DNA from: Bacteroidales bacterium
Lineage (GTDB): Bacteria > Bacteroidota > Bacteroidia > Bacteroidales > P3
Direction: 5' to 3'
Assembly: GCA_017542345.1 (NCBI GenBank)
Contig: JAFXXI010000005.1
Location: 1-64,000 of the forward strand
DNA length: 64,000 bases
Below, in pieces: positions 57,017-64,000 of the stretch (positions are counted from its first letter, which is position 1; each line of letters starts with the position of its first letter). The position numbers were made by a program, and so were the translations under genes. The notes under the pieces were generated by a model that did no database searches, had not been told where the DNA came from, and was given only the letters and a program-made list of their open reading frames with translations.

Positions 57017-58110
57017 TGGAGACCTTCGACGACATCCGCCCCTATACCGACGCCGAACTGCCCCAGGCCATGCAGCGTATCGCCTCGTGGGACATGTTCC
57101 CCCAGGTGCTTCGCTTCATCTACCCAGACATGAGCGCCGACGAGGGCCGCGAGCGACTGCTGGCCTGCCACACCATCCACCAGTTCCAGGCCACCTTCAT
57201 GAACGACGCCATCCGCCGCATCATTGCCGAGACCATCACCGAGTTCACCTTCAGCGGCCTGAATAACCTACGCCGTGGCGAGCCCTACCTCTTCGTATCC
57301 AACCACCGCGACATCACGCTCGACGCCTTTCTGCTGCAATACCTGCTCATCCATCATCGCGGCGACACCTCGCACATCGTCTTCGGCGAAAACCTCCTCT
57401 CGCTGCCTATCATCGAAGTGCTTTTCCGCAGCAACAAACTCATCCGCATGGAGCGCGGAGGCTCGCCACGCGCCTTTTACAACAGCCTGCACCATCTCTC
57501 GGAATACATCAACTACTTGATTGCCGACCAGCGGCATTCGGTCTGGATAGCGCAGAAAAACGGCCGCGCCAAGGACGGCGTCGACCGCACCGCGCCAGCA
57601 GTCGTCAAGATGTTCACCCTCGGCAGCCCGCTGCCGCCCCAGGAGGCGCTCGACCGTCTGCACATCGTTCCCATGAGCATCAGTTACGAATGGGACCCGT
57701 GCGACACGATGAAAGCCACCGAGCTGGCCCTGAGCCGCCAAGGCACCTACCATAAAGCTGAAGGCGAAGACCTGAGGAGCGTGGTCACCGGCATCATCGG
57801 CGCCAAAGGGCATGTGCACCTCCACATAGGCACCCCGCTGAAAGCCAAAGAGCTAAATCCCTCCACCGGAGAAGACCTCTTTGAGCATGTGGCCGAAGTT
57901 ATCGACCGCCGCATAGCGGACGGCTACCGCCTGATGGGCACCAATTATGCCGCCCACAGTCTGTTGACGGGCCGGCTACATCCCGGGCGCTACACGCAGC
58001 GCACCCTGGACCGCCTCAAGGTCCGCGCCGCCGCGCTGCCCACCGACGAGATGCGCCGCCTGCTGCTCGAAGCCTACGCTGCCCCGGTCTATGCCACCCG
58101 TCACAAATAG
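57016..58110 (+). CDS. 1-acyl-glycerol-3-phosphate acyltransferase-like protein
   Basis: A 364-residue acyltransferase of the PlsC-like superfamily. The active-site motif is FVSNHRDITLDAFLLQY, in which His is followed by Asp two and six positions later rather than in the exact HX4D spacing. The glycerol-phosphate part has VWIAQKNGRAKDGVD (in place of FPEGTRS). It has no clear membrane helix. Coupling to gpsA supports a role in lysophosphatidate or glycerol-phosphate acylation. Such proteins with NHRDI are known in Bacteroidota. Confidence 0.8.
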   Translation: METFDDIRPYTDAELPQAMQRIASWDMFPQVLRFIYPDMSADEGRERLLACHTIHQFQATFMNDAIRRIIAETITEFTFSGLNNLRRGEPYLFVSNHRDITLDAFLLQYLLIHHRGDTSHIVFGENLLSLPIIEVLFRSNKLIRMERGGSPRAFYNSLHHLSEYINYLIADQRHSVWIAQKNGRAKDGVDRTAPAVVKMFTLGSPLPPQEALDRLHIVPMSISYEWDPCDTMKATELALSRQGTYHKAEGEDLRSVVTGIIGAKGHVHLHIGTPLKAKELNPSTGEDLFEHVAEVIDRRIADGYRLMGTNYAAHSLLTGRLHPGRYTQRTLDRLKVRAAALPTDEMRRLLLEAYAAPVYATRHK

Positions 58111-58115
58111 TTTTT

Positions 58116-58218
58116 CCCTCCCCTCCCCCTACGCATCAACACCGCTTCCGCTCCGCCATTGATAGGAGGAGGAGCGGAGGGGGACCGGAGCGGAACCGGA
58201 GGGGATCCGGAGAGGAAG
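58116..58218 (-). repeat. GC-rich hairpin repeat, copy D (inverted)
   Basis: Read on the minus strand: GGATCCCCTCCGG and CTCCGGTCCCCCTCCGCTCC units, a spacer with ATCAATGGCGG, then a purine-rich arm. Plus-strand GAGCGGAGGGGGACCGGAGC is identical to copy C. It fills the whole gap between two converging genes and may end both transcripts. Confidence 0.75.
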
Positions 58219-58222
58219 GATG

Positions 58223-59671
58223 CTAATTTTTGAAAAATCGGGGGTCGAATCCGAGCAGGTAGACGCGCTCGGTGGCCCGGGTGAAGGCGGTGTAGAGCCA
58301 CCGCAGGTAGTCGCGGTCGAGCGGCTGGTCGGGCGGAAGGAAGCCTTGGTCGACAATGACGGTGCGCCACTGGCCGCCCTGGGTTTTGTGGCAGGTGAGC
58401 GAGTAGGCGAACTTGACCTGCAAAGCATTATAATAAGGATTTTTGCGCAGTTCGCGCAGGCGGTCGGCCTTGTGTGGAAGGTCGGCATAGTCCTCCATGA
58501 CAGCGGTGTAGAGTCGCGACTGTTCGTCGGCGGTGAGCGAGGGCGACTCGCTGTAGAGGGTGGAGAGGAGGAGCTTGCAGTCGCGGGGCTGCTCGTCCGG
58601 ATAGTCGACAAAGCGCAGGGTGGCATCGGCGAAGCGGAAACCGTAGAGTTCCTGCACGTTGCGGACGCTGAGTACCTCGACAATGTCGCCGTTGGCGATG
58701 AAGCCAATGGAGGAGTCGGTGTCGAGCCAGAAGTAGTTGTTTTTCACCACCATCAGGTAGTCGCCGGCATTCACTTCTTCCTCGCGGTAGAGGATGGAGG
58801 AGCGGATGCCCTGGTTGAAGAGGTTGGCGCGCTTGTTGGAGCGGGTGACGACGACGACTTCCTCAAGATTGTAGGTGTCGTACTCGCGGTAGAGGGTTTC
58901 CATCAGGTCGGCGCCCTGGAGGTTGACCACGTCGGGGGCAGTAGTGAAGAGCGGCAATGCAGCCTCGTCGCCGGAGGAGAGGTCGGAAATCTGTGCGCGG
59001 AGAGCCGTGGCGTTGGACAGGATGCCGGAAAGGCTTTGCTGACGAACCACTTCGGTGAGTTCGTGGGAGACGACATTGAGGCCGAAGGCAGCGGCGAGGT
59101 AGCGCTCGTCGAGGGCGGGGCTCTCGCTTTGACCGACAGGCGGAAGCTGAGCACTGTCACCGATAAGCATGAGGCGGCAGTGGTTGCCGTCGTAGACATA
59201 GCCGATGAGGTCCTCAAGCAAACTCTGCCGTGTGGCAGAGGGTTCGAGGCCAATCATCGACGCTTCGTCGACAATGAAGAGGGTGTAAGAATGCTTGTTG
59301 GGTGCTCGCACCGTGCGCATGGCTCCGGAAGCGTCGGTGGCGGTCATGTAGATTTTCTTGTGGATGGTGTAAGCGGGTCGGCCGCTGTAGCCCGCAAGCA
59401 CTTTGGCGGCCCTGCCTGTGGGGGCAAGGAGGAGGGAGTTGACGCGGAGGTGCGGGAGGGTCTGGATGAGCGCCGAGACGAGCGAGGTCTTGCCGGTGCC
59501 TGCATAGCCGCGCAGGAGCATGACGGAGCGGGGGTCACTGTCGAAAAGGAACCCCGCCATAAGGGAACAAGCATCCCGCTGCCCGTCTGTAGGCACATGC
59601 GGGAAGCGGGAAAGTATAAGGTTGGAAACCGACTGCTCTACGCTGCGCGGAGCCACGGCGTCATTCGGCAA
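58223..59671 (-). CDS. RecD-like AAA/SF1 DNA helicase
   Basis: A 482-residue helicase. Walker A RGYAGTGKTSL (residues 54-64), Walker B LFIVDEASMIG, motif III LIGDSAQLPPVG, and the C-terminal UvrD_C_2 part with KFAYSLTCHKTQGGQW and LYTAFTRATERVYLLG. It resembles the RecD2/PIF1-like AAA ATPases of Bacteroidota that act in DNA repair. It is short because there is no N-terminal extension. It overlaps secG by 11 bases and ends 5 bases after repeat copy D. Confidence 0.88.
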   Translation of the reverse strand: MPNDAVAPRSVEQSVSNLILSRFPHVPTDGQRDACSLMAGFLFDSDPRSVMLLRGYAGTGKTSLVSALIQTLPHLRVNSLLLAPTGRAAKVLAGYSGRPAYTIHKKIYMTATDASGAMRTVRAPNKHSYTLFIVDEASMIGLEPSATRQSLLEDLIGYVYDGNHCRLMLIGDSAQLPPVGQSESPALDERYLAAAFGLNVVSHELTEVVRQQSLSGILSNATALRAQISDLSSGDEAALPLFTTAPDVVNLQGADLMETLYREYDTYNLEEVVVVTRSNKRANLFNQGIRSSILYREEEVNAGDYLMVVKNNYFWLDTDSSIGFIANGDIVEVLSVRNVQELYGFRFADATLRFVDYPDEQPRDCKLLLSTLYSESPSLTADEQSRLYTAVMEDYADLPHKADRLRELRKNPYYNALQVKFAYSLTCHKTQGGQWRTVIVDQGFLPPDQPLDRDYLRWLYTAFTRATERVYLLGFDPRFFKN

Positions 59672-59993
59672 CAGGGGCTACGGGAGCGGCGGGAGCCTGC
59701 TGCTGCACGGGGCTCAGGTCGCTGACCTCGTTAACCTCGGTGTGCATGGGGTCGGCATTGTGGCTGCGCGAAGCTGAGATGCTGACGGTGGCGGCAAGCG
59801 AGAGCGCGACAAGGATGGCGGCGAGCCACCAGGTGGCTTTCTCAAGGAAGTCGGCAGTCTGCCGGACGCCCATCACCTGGGTGGGGGCGGAGAAATTGGC
59901 GGCCAAACCACCGCCTTTGGAATTCTGGACGAGGACGACGAGCGCAAGCAGGACGCAGACGACAAGAATGAGGATTACGATAAAGGTGTACAT
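59661..59993 (-). CDS. secG: Preprotein translocase subunit SecG
   Basis: A 110-residue protein with two membrane helices (FIVILILVVCVLLALVVLVQ and WWLAAILVALSLAATVS) and the family linker NSKGGGLAANF plus RQTADFLEKATW. It helps SecYEG move proteins over the inner membrane. The Pro/Ala/Gln-rich tail is usual in Bacteroidota. It overlaps the helicase gene. Confidence 0.94.
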   Translation of the reverse strand: MYTFIVILILVVCVLLALVVLVQNSKGGGLAANFSAPTQVMGVRQTADFLEKATWWLAAILVALSLAATVSISASRSHNADPMHTEVNEVSDLSPVQQQAPAAPVAPVAE

Positions 59994-60012
59994 CGTTACT
60001 TTTACTAATATG

Positions 60013-60597
60013 TTATTTACTATTTATTGTTTTTTCCAAACGTTCAATTCGGGGTGCAAAAATACTACTTTTTTCGGGATTGCGGGACAAAAGTTTTCTG
60101 TAGATGGCGAGCGCCTTGTCGGGGAGGCCTTGTTGCTCAAATATAACTGCCAGTGTTTCAGTGGCTATCGAACCATCGTCGACCAGGCTTTTTTTGTCGT
60201 TGGATTCTGTCGTGGAGACACTTGGCTGATCCTTCGGCTTCTCTTCCGAGGGGCTCGCTTGGAGGAATTTCGACAAAATGACACTCTTGGGGGCGGTCTT
60301 GAAAGAGACCTCCTGGAAGGTATTGATTTCGTTCAGCACGTCGAACGAGGACTCCTCGGTGGCCACGGCGGCACGGGAGAGGAGGCCGTCGAGGTGTGCG
60401 CTGTTACACATGGCGAGAACTGTGGCGCGACGCTGGGCGGGGGTGTCGAAGTGGAAAGCGCGGTCGGCGAGTAGCGCCAGGACGCTCACCACCGAAGAAT
60501 ATGGGTACTTGGCCTGCATGGCATGGAGCCATCCGCGGTCTTGCGAGCTAAAGCGCTCGGGTTTACCCACCGTCTCGACAAACTGTTTCTTATCCAT
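60013..60597 (-). CDS. Conserved Bacteroidota protein with C-terminal TPR-like helices
   Basis: A 194-residue soluble protein from the ATG at 60597; an ATG five codons earlier (60612) is also possible. The N-terminal 100 residues are helical (FSSQDRGWLHAMQAKYPYSSVVSVLALL). A charged, low-complexity linker follows and the last 45 residues (TETLAVIFEQQGLPDKALAIY) read as a TPR-like helical pair. No enzymatic motif is seen. It precedes secG by 19 bases and shares its transcript. The function is unknown. Confidence 0.7.
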   Translation of the reverse strand: MDKKQFVETVGKPERFSSQDRGWLHAMQAKYPYSSVVSVLALLADRAFHFDTPAQRRATVLAMCNSAHLDGLLSRAAVATEESSFDVLNEINTFQEVSFKTAPKSVILSKFLQASPSEEKPKDQPSVSTTESNDKKSLVDDGSIATETLAVIFEQQGLPDKALAIYRKLLSRNPEKSSIFAPRIERLEKTINSK

Positions 60598-60645
60598 ATC
60601 GGAGTAGGTCAATTTAACATTTATTCACATCGCAAAATAGTTTTG

Positions 60646-60653
60646 CAAAGGTA
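60646..60653 (-). promoter_or_regulatory. -7 element for the secG operon
   Basis: Minus strand TACCTTTG matches TAnnTTTG, 34-50 bases upstream of the two possible starts. The -33 box is not evident. Confidence 0.5.
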
Positions 60654-60779
60654 CAAATTATTTTTCAAACAGCGGGAAAAGAATTTATTTTATACAATTT
60701 AAGCACACGTTATCAATATGTTGCACAGAAAAAACATTTACGGATGTGTTTTTTTTATCCTCAATTGAAAAAAGTTTTG

Positions 60780-60787
60780 TACTTTTG
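60780..60787 (+). promoter_or_regulatory. -7 element for rpmH
   Basis: TACTTTTG matches TAnnTTTG, 71 bases before the rpmH ATG. A TTTG at the normal -33 distance is not present. Confidence 0.55.
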
Positions 60788-60858
60788 CAAACTCAAATTT
60801 GTTGAAAAAATACCCCAAAAAGGGTTCTTGAAAGGTGAAAATAAAATAAACGGACAAT

Positions 60859-61005
60859 ATGAAGAGAACATTCCAACCCTCGCTGAGAAAGAGAGCCAAC
60901 AAGCACGGTTTCCGCAAGAGAATGTCTACCGCCAACGGTAGGAAAGTGCTGGCCGCCCGCCGCCGCAAAGGCAGAAAAAGACTGACCGTCTCCGACGAGA
61001 GATAG
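60859..61005 (+). CDS. rpmH: 50S ribosomal protein L34
   Basis: A 48-residue, highly basic protein: [20 protein letters not shown], then [20 protein letters not shown] and RLTVSDER. This is the complete L34 sequence and length. It binds 23S rRNA in the large subunit. The gene is too short for many ORF callers. In many bacteria rnpA follows rpmH, but here the next gene is rlmD and no rnpA is seen. Confidence 0.95.
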   Translation: MKRTFQPSLRKRANKHGFRKRMSTANGRKVLAARRRKGRKRLTVSDER

Positions 61006-61053
61006 TTGTCCGGCCGCCCTTTGTCAAAAGGAAGACAAGGCTCTACAAGAAAG

Positions 61054-61087
61054 AAGAAGTGACCCCGACCGGCTACTTCTTTTTTTT
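61054..61087 (+). terminator. Terminator after rpmH
   Basis: AAGAAGT pairs with ACTTCTT, with partial pairing in the 14-base loop, and leads into a run of eight T. It lies 49 bases after the rpmH stop. Confidence 0.65.
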
Positions 61088-61122
61088 GCATACCGATGTG
61101 AAACCAAAGAACGAAGTAATCC

Positions 61123-62544
61123 ATGGGAAGACGCAATAGGGAACTGCCGCTGCTGGAGCGGGTGGAGATAGCCGATGCCGGCGCCGAAGGAATGGCTGTA
61201 GCCAAGGTGGACGGGCTGGTGGTGTTCGTGCCGTTTGTTGTGCCAGGCGACATTGTCGACATACAGTTGTACAAGAAGAAAAAGAGCTATGCCGAGGGCC
61301 GCGCCGTGCAATTCCACAGCCTGTCGCCGCTGCGTGTGGATGCTGTATGCCCCCACTTTGGAGTGTGCGGAGGATGCAAGTGGCAGACCATGAGCTATCC
61401 CGCGCAGTTGGAAGCCAAACAGCGACAGGTGCGCGACAATCTGGAGCGGCTGGGAGGTGTGGATTGCTCACAGATGCGCCCCATCTGCGGTTCGGAACAG
61501 ATTTACTACTACCGCAACAAGCTGGAGTTTACCTTCTCAACCCGTGCCTGGCGCACCAATCCCGGCGAGCGGGATGAACACGAGCTTGGGGCATTGGGAT
61601 TCCACATTCCCCAGTTGTTCGACAAGGTGCTGCCTATTGAGCACTGCGCCCTTCAGACTGACCCGAGTAACGCCATCCGGCTGGCAGTGAACGACTACGC
61701 CGTGAGCCACGGGATGCTGTTCTACGACATACGCAACCACACGGGCTACCTGCGCAACCTGGTGGTGCGCAACACCTCGCTGGGGCACTGGATGGTCATT
61801 GTGGTGGTGGCCGACACCGACACCACTCCCCTGCTGCCGCTGCTGGACATGCTGCACGAGCGATTCCCTGAAATCACGTCGCTGCAGTATATCGTCAACC
61901 AAAAGATGAACGACTCGTATGCCGACCTTGAGGTGCACACCTACATAGGCGAAGACCACATCGAGGAGCAGATGGCGGGCTATGCCGGAGGACGGCCGCT
62001 GCACTTCATCATCAACCCCAAATCATTCTACCAGACTAACTCAGCCCAGGCGCAACGGCTCTATAGTTTCGTGGCCGAACTGGCCGAGTTGAAACCCACC
62101 GACACGTTGTATGACCTCTACACCGGCACTGGCACCATCGCGCTGTTCTTGGCTGACAAGGTGCGCAAGGTGGTGGGCATTGAGTATGTGGAAGAGGCCA
62201 TTGCTGACGCACGGGTCAACGCAGCCCGCAACGGATTCAGCAATACGACGTTCTATGCCGGCGACATGGCGAAGGTGCTCACCGAGGAATTCATTGCCGC
62301 CAACGGGCGCCCCGACGTGGTGGTGACCGATCCGCCGCGCGCCGGAATGCACGAGAAAGTGGTGGCCCAACTGCTGGCCACGGCGCCCCGCAAGATTGTG
62401 TATGTCAGTTGCAACCCCGCCACACAGGCTCGGGACCTGAAGCTGCTGGCCGAGCGGTACGACGTGGGCCGCATTCAACCCGTAGACATGTTCCCCCACA
62501 CCCAGCACGTCGAGAATATCGCCGAGCTCATCCTGCGCCCCTGA
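61123..62544 (+). CDS. rlmD: 23S rRNA (uracil-1939-C5)-methyltransferase
   Basis: A 473-residue enzyme. An N-terminal TRAM domain (RVEIADAGAEGMAVAKVDG) is followed by an iron-sulfur cluster motif with CPHFGVCGGCKW and a later HCAL. The AdoMet site is DLYTGTGTIALFLA, the catalytic residues VTDPPRAGMHEKV and VYVSCNPATQARDL. All four Cys of the cluster and the nucleophilic Cys are present. RlmD and RlmCD are close relatives, so the exact uridine is inferred. Confidence 0.92.
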   Translation: MGRRNRELPLLERVEIADAGAEGMAVAKVDGLVVFVPFVVPGDIVDIQLYKKKKSYAEGRAVQFHSLSPLRVDAVCPHFGVCGGCKWQTMSYPAQLEAKQRQVRDNLERLGGVDCSQMRPICGSEQIYYYRNKLEFTFSTRAWRTNPGERDEHELGALGFHIPQLFDKVLPIEHCALQTDPSNAIRLAVNDYAVSHGMLFYDIRNHTGYLRNLVVRNTSLGHWMVIVVVADTDTTPLLPLLDMLHERFPEITSLQYIVNQKMNDSYADLEVHTYIGEDHIEEQMAGYAGGRPLHFIINPKSFYQTNSAQAQRLYSFVAELAELKPTDTLYDLYTGTGTIALFLADKVRKVVGIEYVEEAIADARVNAARNGFSNTTFYAGDMAKVLTEEFIAANGRPDVVVTDPPRAGMHEKVVAQLLATAPRKIVYVSCNPATQARDLKLLAERYDVGRIQPVDMFPHTQHVENIAELILRP

Positions 62545-62620
62545 CGACCATCGGAGCGTGTTAATTTTTCGGAAAAAGCATTTTTTCTCATAAAAAAAAG
62601 TGCAATTCCAAAAAAAGTCT

Positions 62621-62628
62621 TATCTTTG
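62621..62628 (+). promoter_or_regulatory. -7 element for the last gene
   Basis: TATCTTTG matches TAnnTTTG, with an A/T-rich leader of about 100 bases before the ATG at 62732. The -33 box is not clear. Confidence 0.5.
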
Positions 62629-62731
62629 CATGTTGATACCCCAATCCCCACACAAGGGGGCGGAGTATGCAACGCATTAATATGCAGAATTATAGTATAG
62701 AGAATAATAATAATAAATACACACTAAACAA

Positions 62732-64000
62732 GATGAAAAAAGCATTATTGAGTCTGTTATTGGCTATCGTAAGCTTGCCCGTGGCATTCTGTCAAGACTA
62801 TGACGGATGGCACATCGAGACCACCAATGTGACCGCTTGCGGATCTTACACATGGTCGGTCAACCATGAGACCTACACCCGCGACACAGGTGTCGTGGTG
62901 ATGGACGACACTGTGCTCTATGTGCTGGCACTTACCATGTCCGAGGGCGTGGTCGACACCGTCACCCCCCTTGAGATGAGCGGCAACTGCAACGTCAAGT
63001 GGAACAAGAAGCTCTGGAAAATTGCGGGTACATACATCGACACCATCCACACCGAAAGCGGCTGCGATACCGTCAAGAAGATTACGGTCACCCTCTCCAT
63101 GAGAGACTCGTCCAAGGTCATCAACAAGGTTGCCTGCGACAGCTTCTATACCGCATGGGACAGCGTGCTCTACACCTCGTTTGACGACACGCTGGACTTT
63201 GTTACCCCCGAAGGCTGCGTGCGCCATGACACCCTCAAGCTGACGATGTACCACTCCTATGTGGCCCCGATGGAGACCGCCGATACCACCTGTAGCTACC
63301 GCTGGCGCAACCGCACCATCACCGATACCCTTATCCATTACGACACGCTGCAAACCGTGAAGGGTCATTGCGACAGTATCCTCAGCATCAAGGTCAACCT
63401 CTCCAATCATATCAATATCAACATCGACACCACCGTGTGCGACCGCTACATGAGCCCGTGGAACGAAGCCTATACCGCCGACACCACCATGGCCCATAGC
63501 GACACGGCCGGCAATTGCATCACCACTCATAACCTCACCCTCGTGGTCAACAACAGTTTCAACGATACCGCCTATGCACGGGCCAATGTCCGCGACGTCA
63601 CCGCCGGCTGCTTCTTCGTCTGGGGCGACAGCACCCTGACCGACACCAACCAGCTCATCCATCTGGCCACACTGCCCAACGCTACCGTGGGCCACTGCGA
63701 CAGCCTTGCTGCTATCCGCATCATTGCCTACACCCATATCAACCATGATACCGCCGTGGTGACCGCCTGCGGCGACGAAAACTACCGCTACACCTGGCGC
63801 AATGCACCGCGCAATGCCGGCACCTATGTCGACTCCACCTTCGACAGCGCCGCCAACTGCATGAACTACTACCACCTCGACCTCACCATTACTGCCACGA
63901 AGGACACCCTCGTCAGCCCCAGCAGGAACTGCGAGTTTGTCAAGTTCAAACCCCGTTATGGCAATGTGTTCAACACCGACGGTTCCCTGAGACCCGCCAA
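62732..64000 (+). CDS. Secreted Cys-rich repeat protein, N-terminal part
   Basis: 423 codons from an ATG at 62732 remain open to the window edge. A signal peptide (KALLSLLLAIVSLPVAFC, then Q) is followed by repeats of about 70 residues with a CDSF/CxxY-W pattern: TACGSYTWS, VACDSFYTAWD, TTCSYRWRN, TVCDRYMSPWN, TACGDENYRYTW. Such modules with Thr/Asp-rich strands occur in T9SS-exported surface proteins of Bacteroidales; the sorting domain would be beyond the edge. The ligand is unknown. Confidence 0.8.

Larger units (their letters stand above)
60613..60858. other. Divergent AT-rich intergenic region before rpmH
   Basis: The 246 bases carry a -7 element on each strand (60646-60653 minus, TACCTTTG; 60780-60787 plus, TACTTTTG) and one DnaA-box-like TTATTCACA at 60621-60629. 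No gene or further repeat is seen. Confidence 0.5.

Noticed and set aside
60621..60629. DnaA-box-like TTATTCACA before rpmH, with others at 35638 and 49362, as a replication origin
   Set aside because: Three isolated sites in 64 kb of AT-rich gaps are near chance; there is no cluster, no unwinding element and no dnaA gene.

Overview
The window is chromosomal DNA from a member of the Bacteroidota, most likely a GC-rich Bacteroidales. The evidence is direct: type IX secretion (T9SS) sorting domains of both type A (16171-17415) and type B (6965-9556), several promoters of the Bacteroidota form TTTG-N19-21-TAnnTTTG, signal peptides followed by Gln, a Bacteroidota-type division/cell wall (dcw) cluster, and a MurE with the meso-diaminopimelate motif DNPR. 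Coding density is high, intergenic DNA is AT-rich, and no phage, plasmid, transposase or CRISPR is visible.

Layout. 1-171: 5' end of an elongation factor G paralogue. 311-15309: a large secreted Gly-rich surface protein, a DUF389 membrane protein, a flippase, a T9SS type B protein, release factor 1 and a 1500-residue secreted protein of unknown function. 15601-16110: two tRNA-Leu genes, a duplicated tRNA 3' end with its terminator, and a short repeat array. 16171-18183: a T9SS-exported SGNH hydrolase and aroE. 18254-23915: five overlapping genes (EEP phosphatase, nth, BatA-like protein, ABC ATPase, ABC permease). 24080-33613: recJ, an EEP lipoprotein plus a peptidase-barrel fusion, ettA, DUF4159, rsmE, mnmA and a DMT transporter.

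33834-48853 is the dcw cluster on the minus strand: mraZ-rsmH-ftsL-ftsI-murE-mraY-(murD remnant)-ftsW-murG-murC-ftsQ-ftsA-ftsZ. The murD slot holds only a 178-residue ORF that matches the MurD C-terminal domain, so the cluster as seen cannot add D-glutamate to the peptidoglycan precursor by itself.

49389-64000: an S46 dipeptidyl-peptidase, an ORF joining a complete sigma-54 (RpoN) to a signal peptide and an M23 peptidase, then ribH, fmt, HU, gpsA, an acyltransferase, a RecD-like helicase, secG, a small conserved protein, rpmH, rlmD and the start of another Cys-rich secreted protein.

The most unusual items are the RpoN-M23 continuous ORF, the truncated MurD, the M28 peptidase fused to an outer-membrane barrel, a family of four GC-rich hairpin repeats between genes, palindromic repeats lying in frame inside rsmE, and short tandem arrays at 16026 and 51558. 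All function calls come from reading the sequence and from family knowledge; no database search was run.
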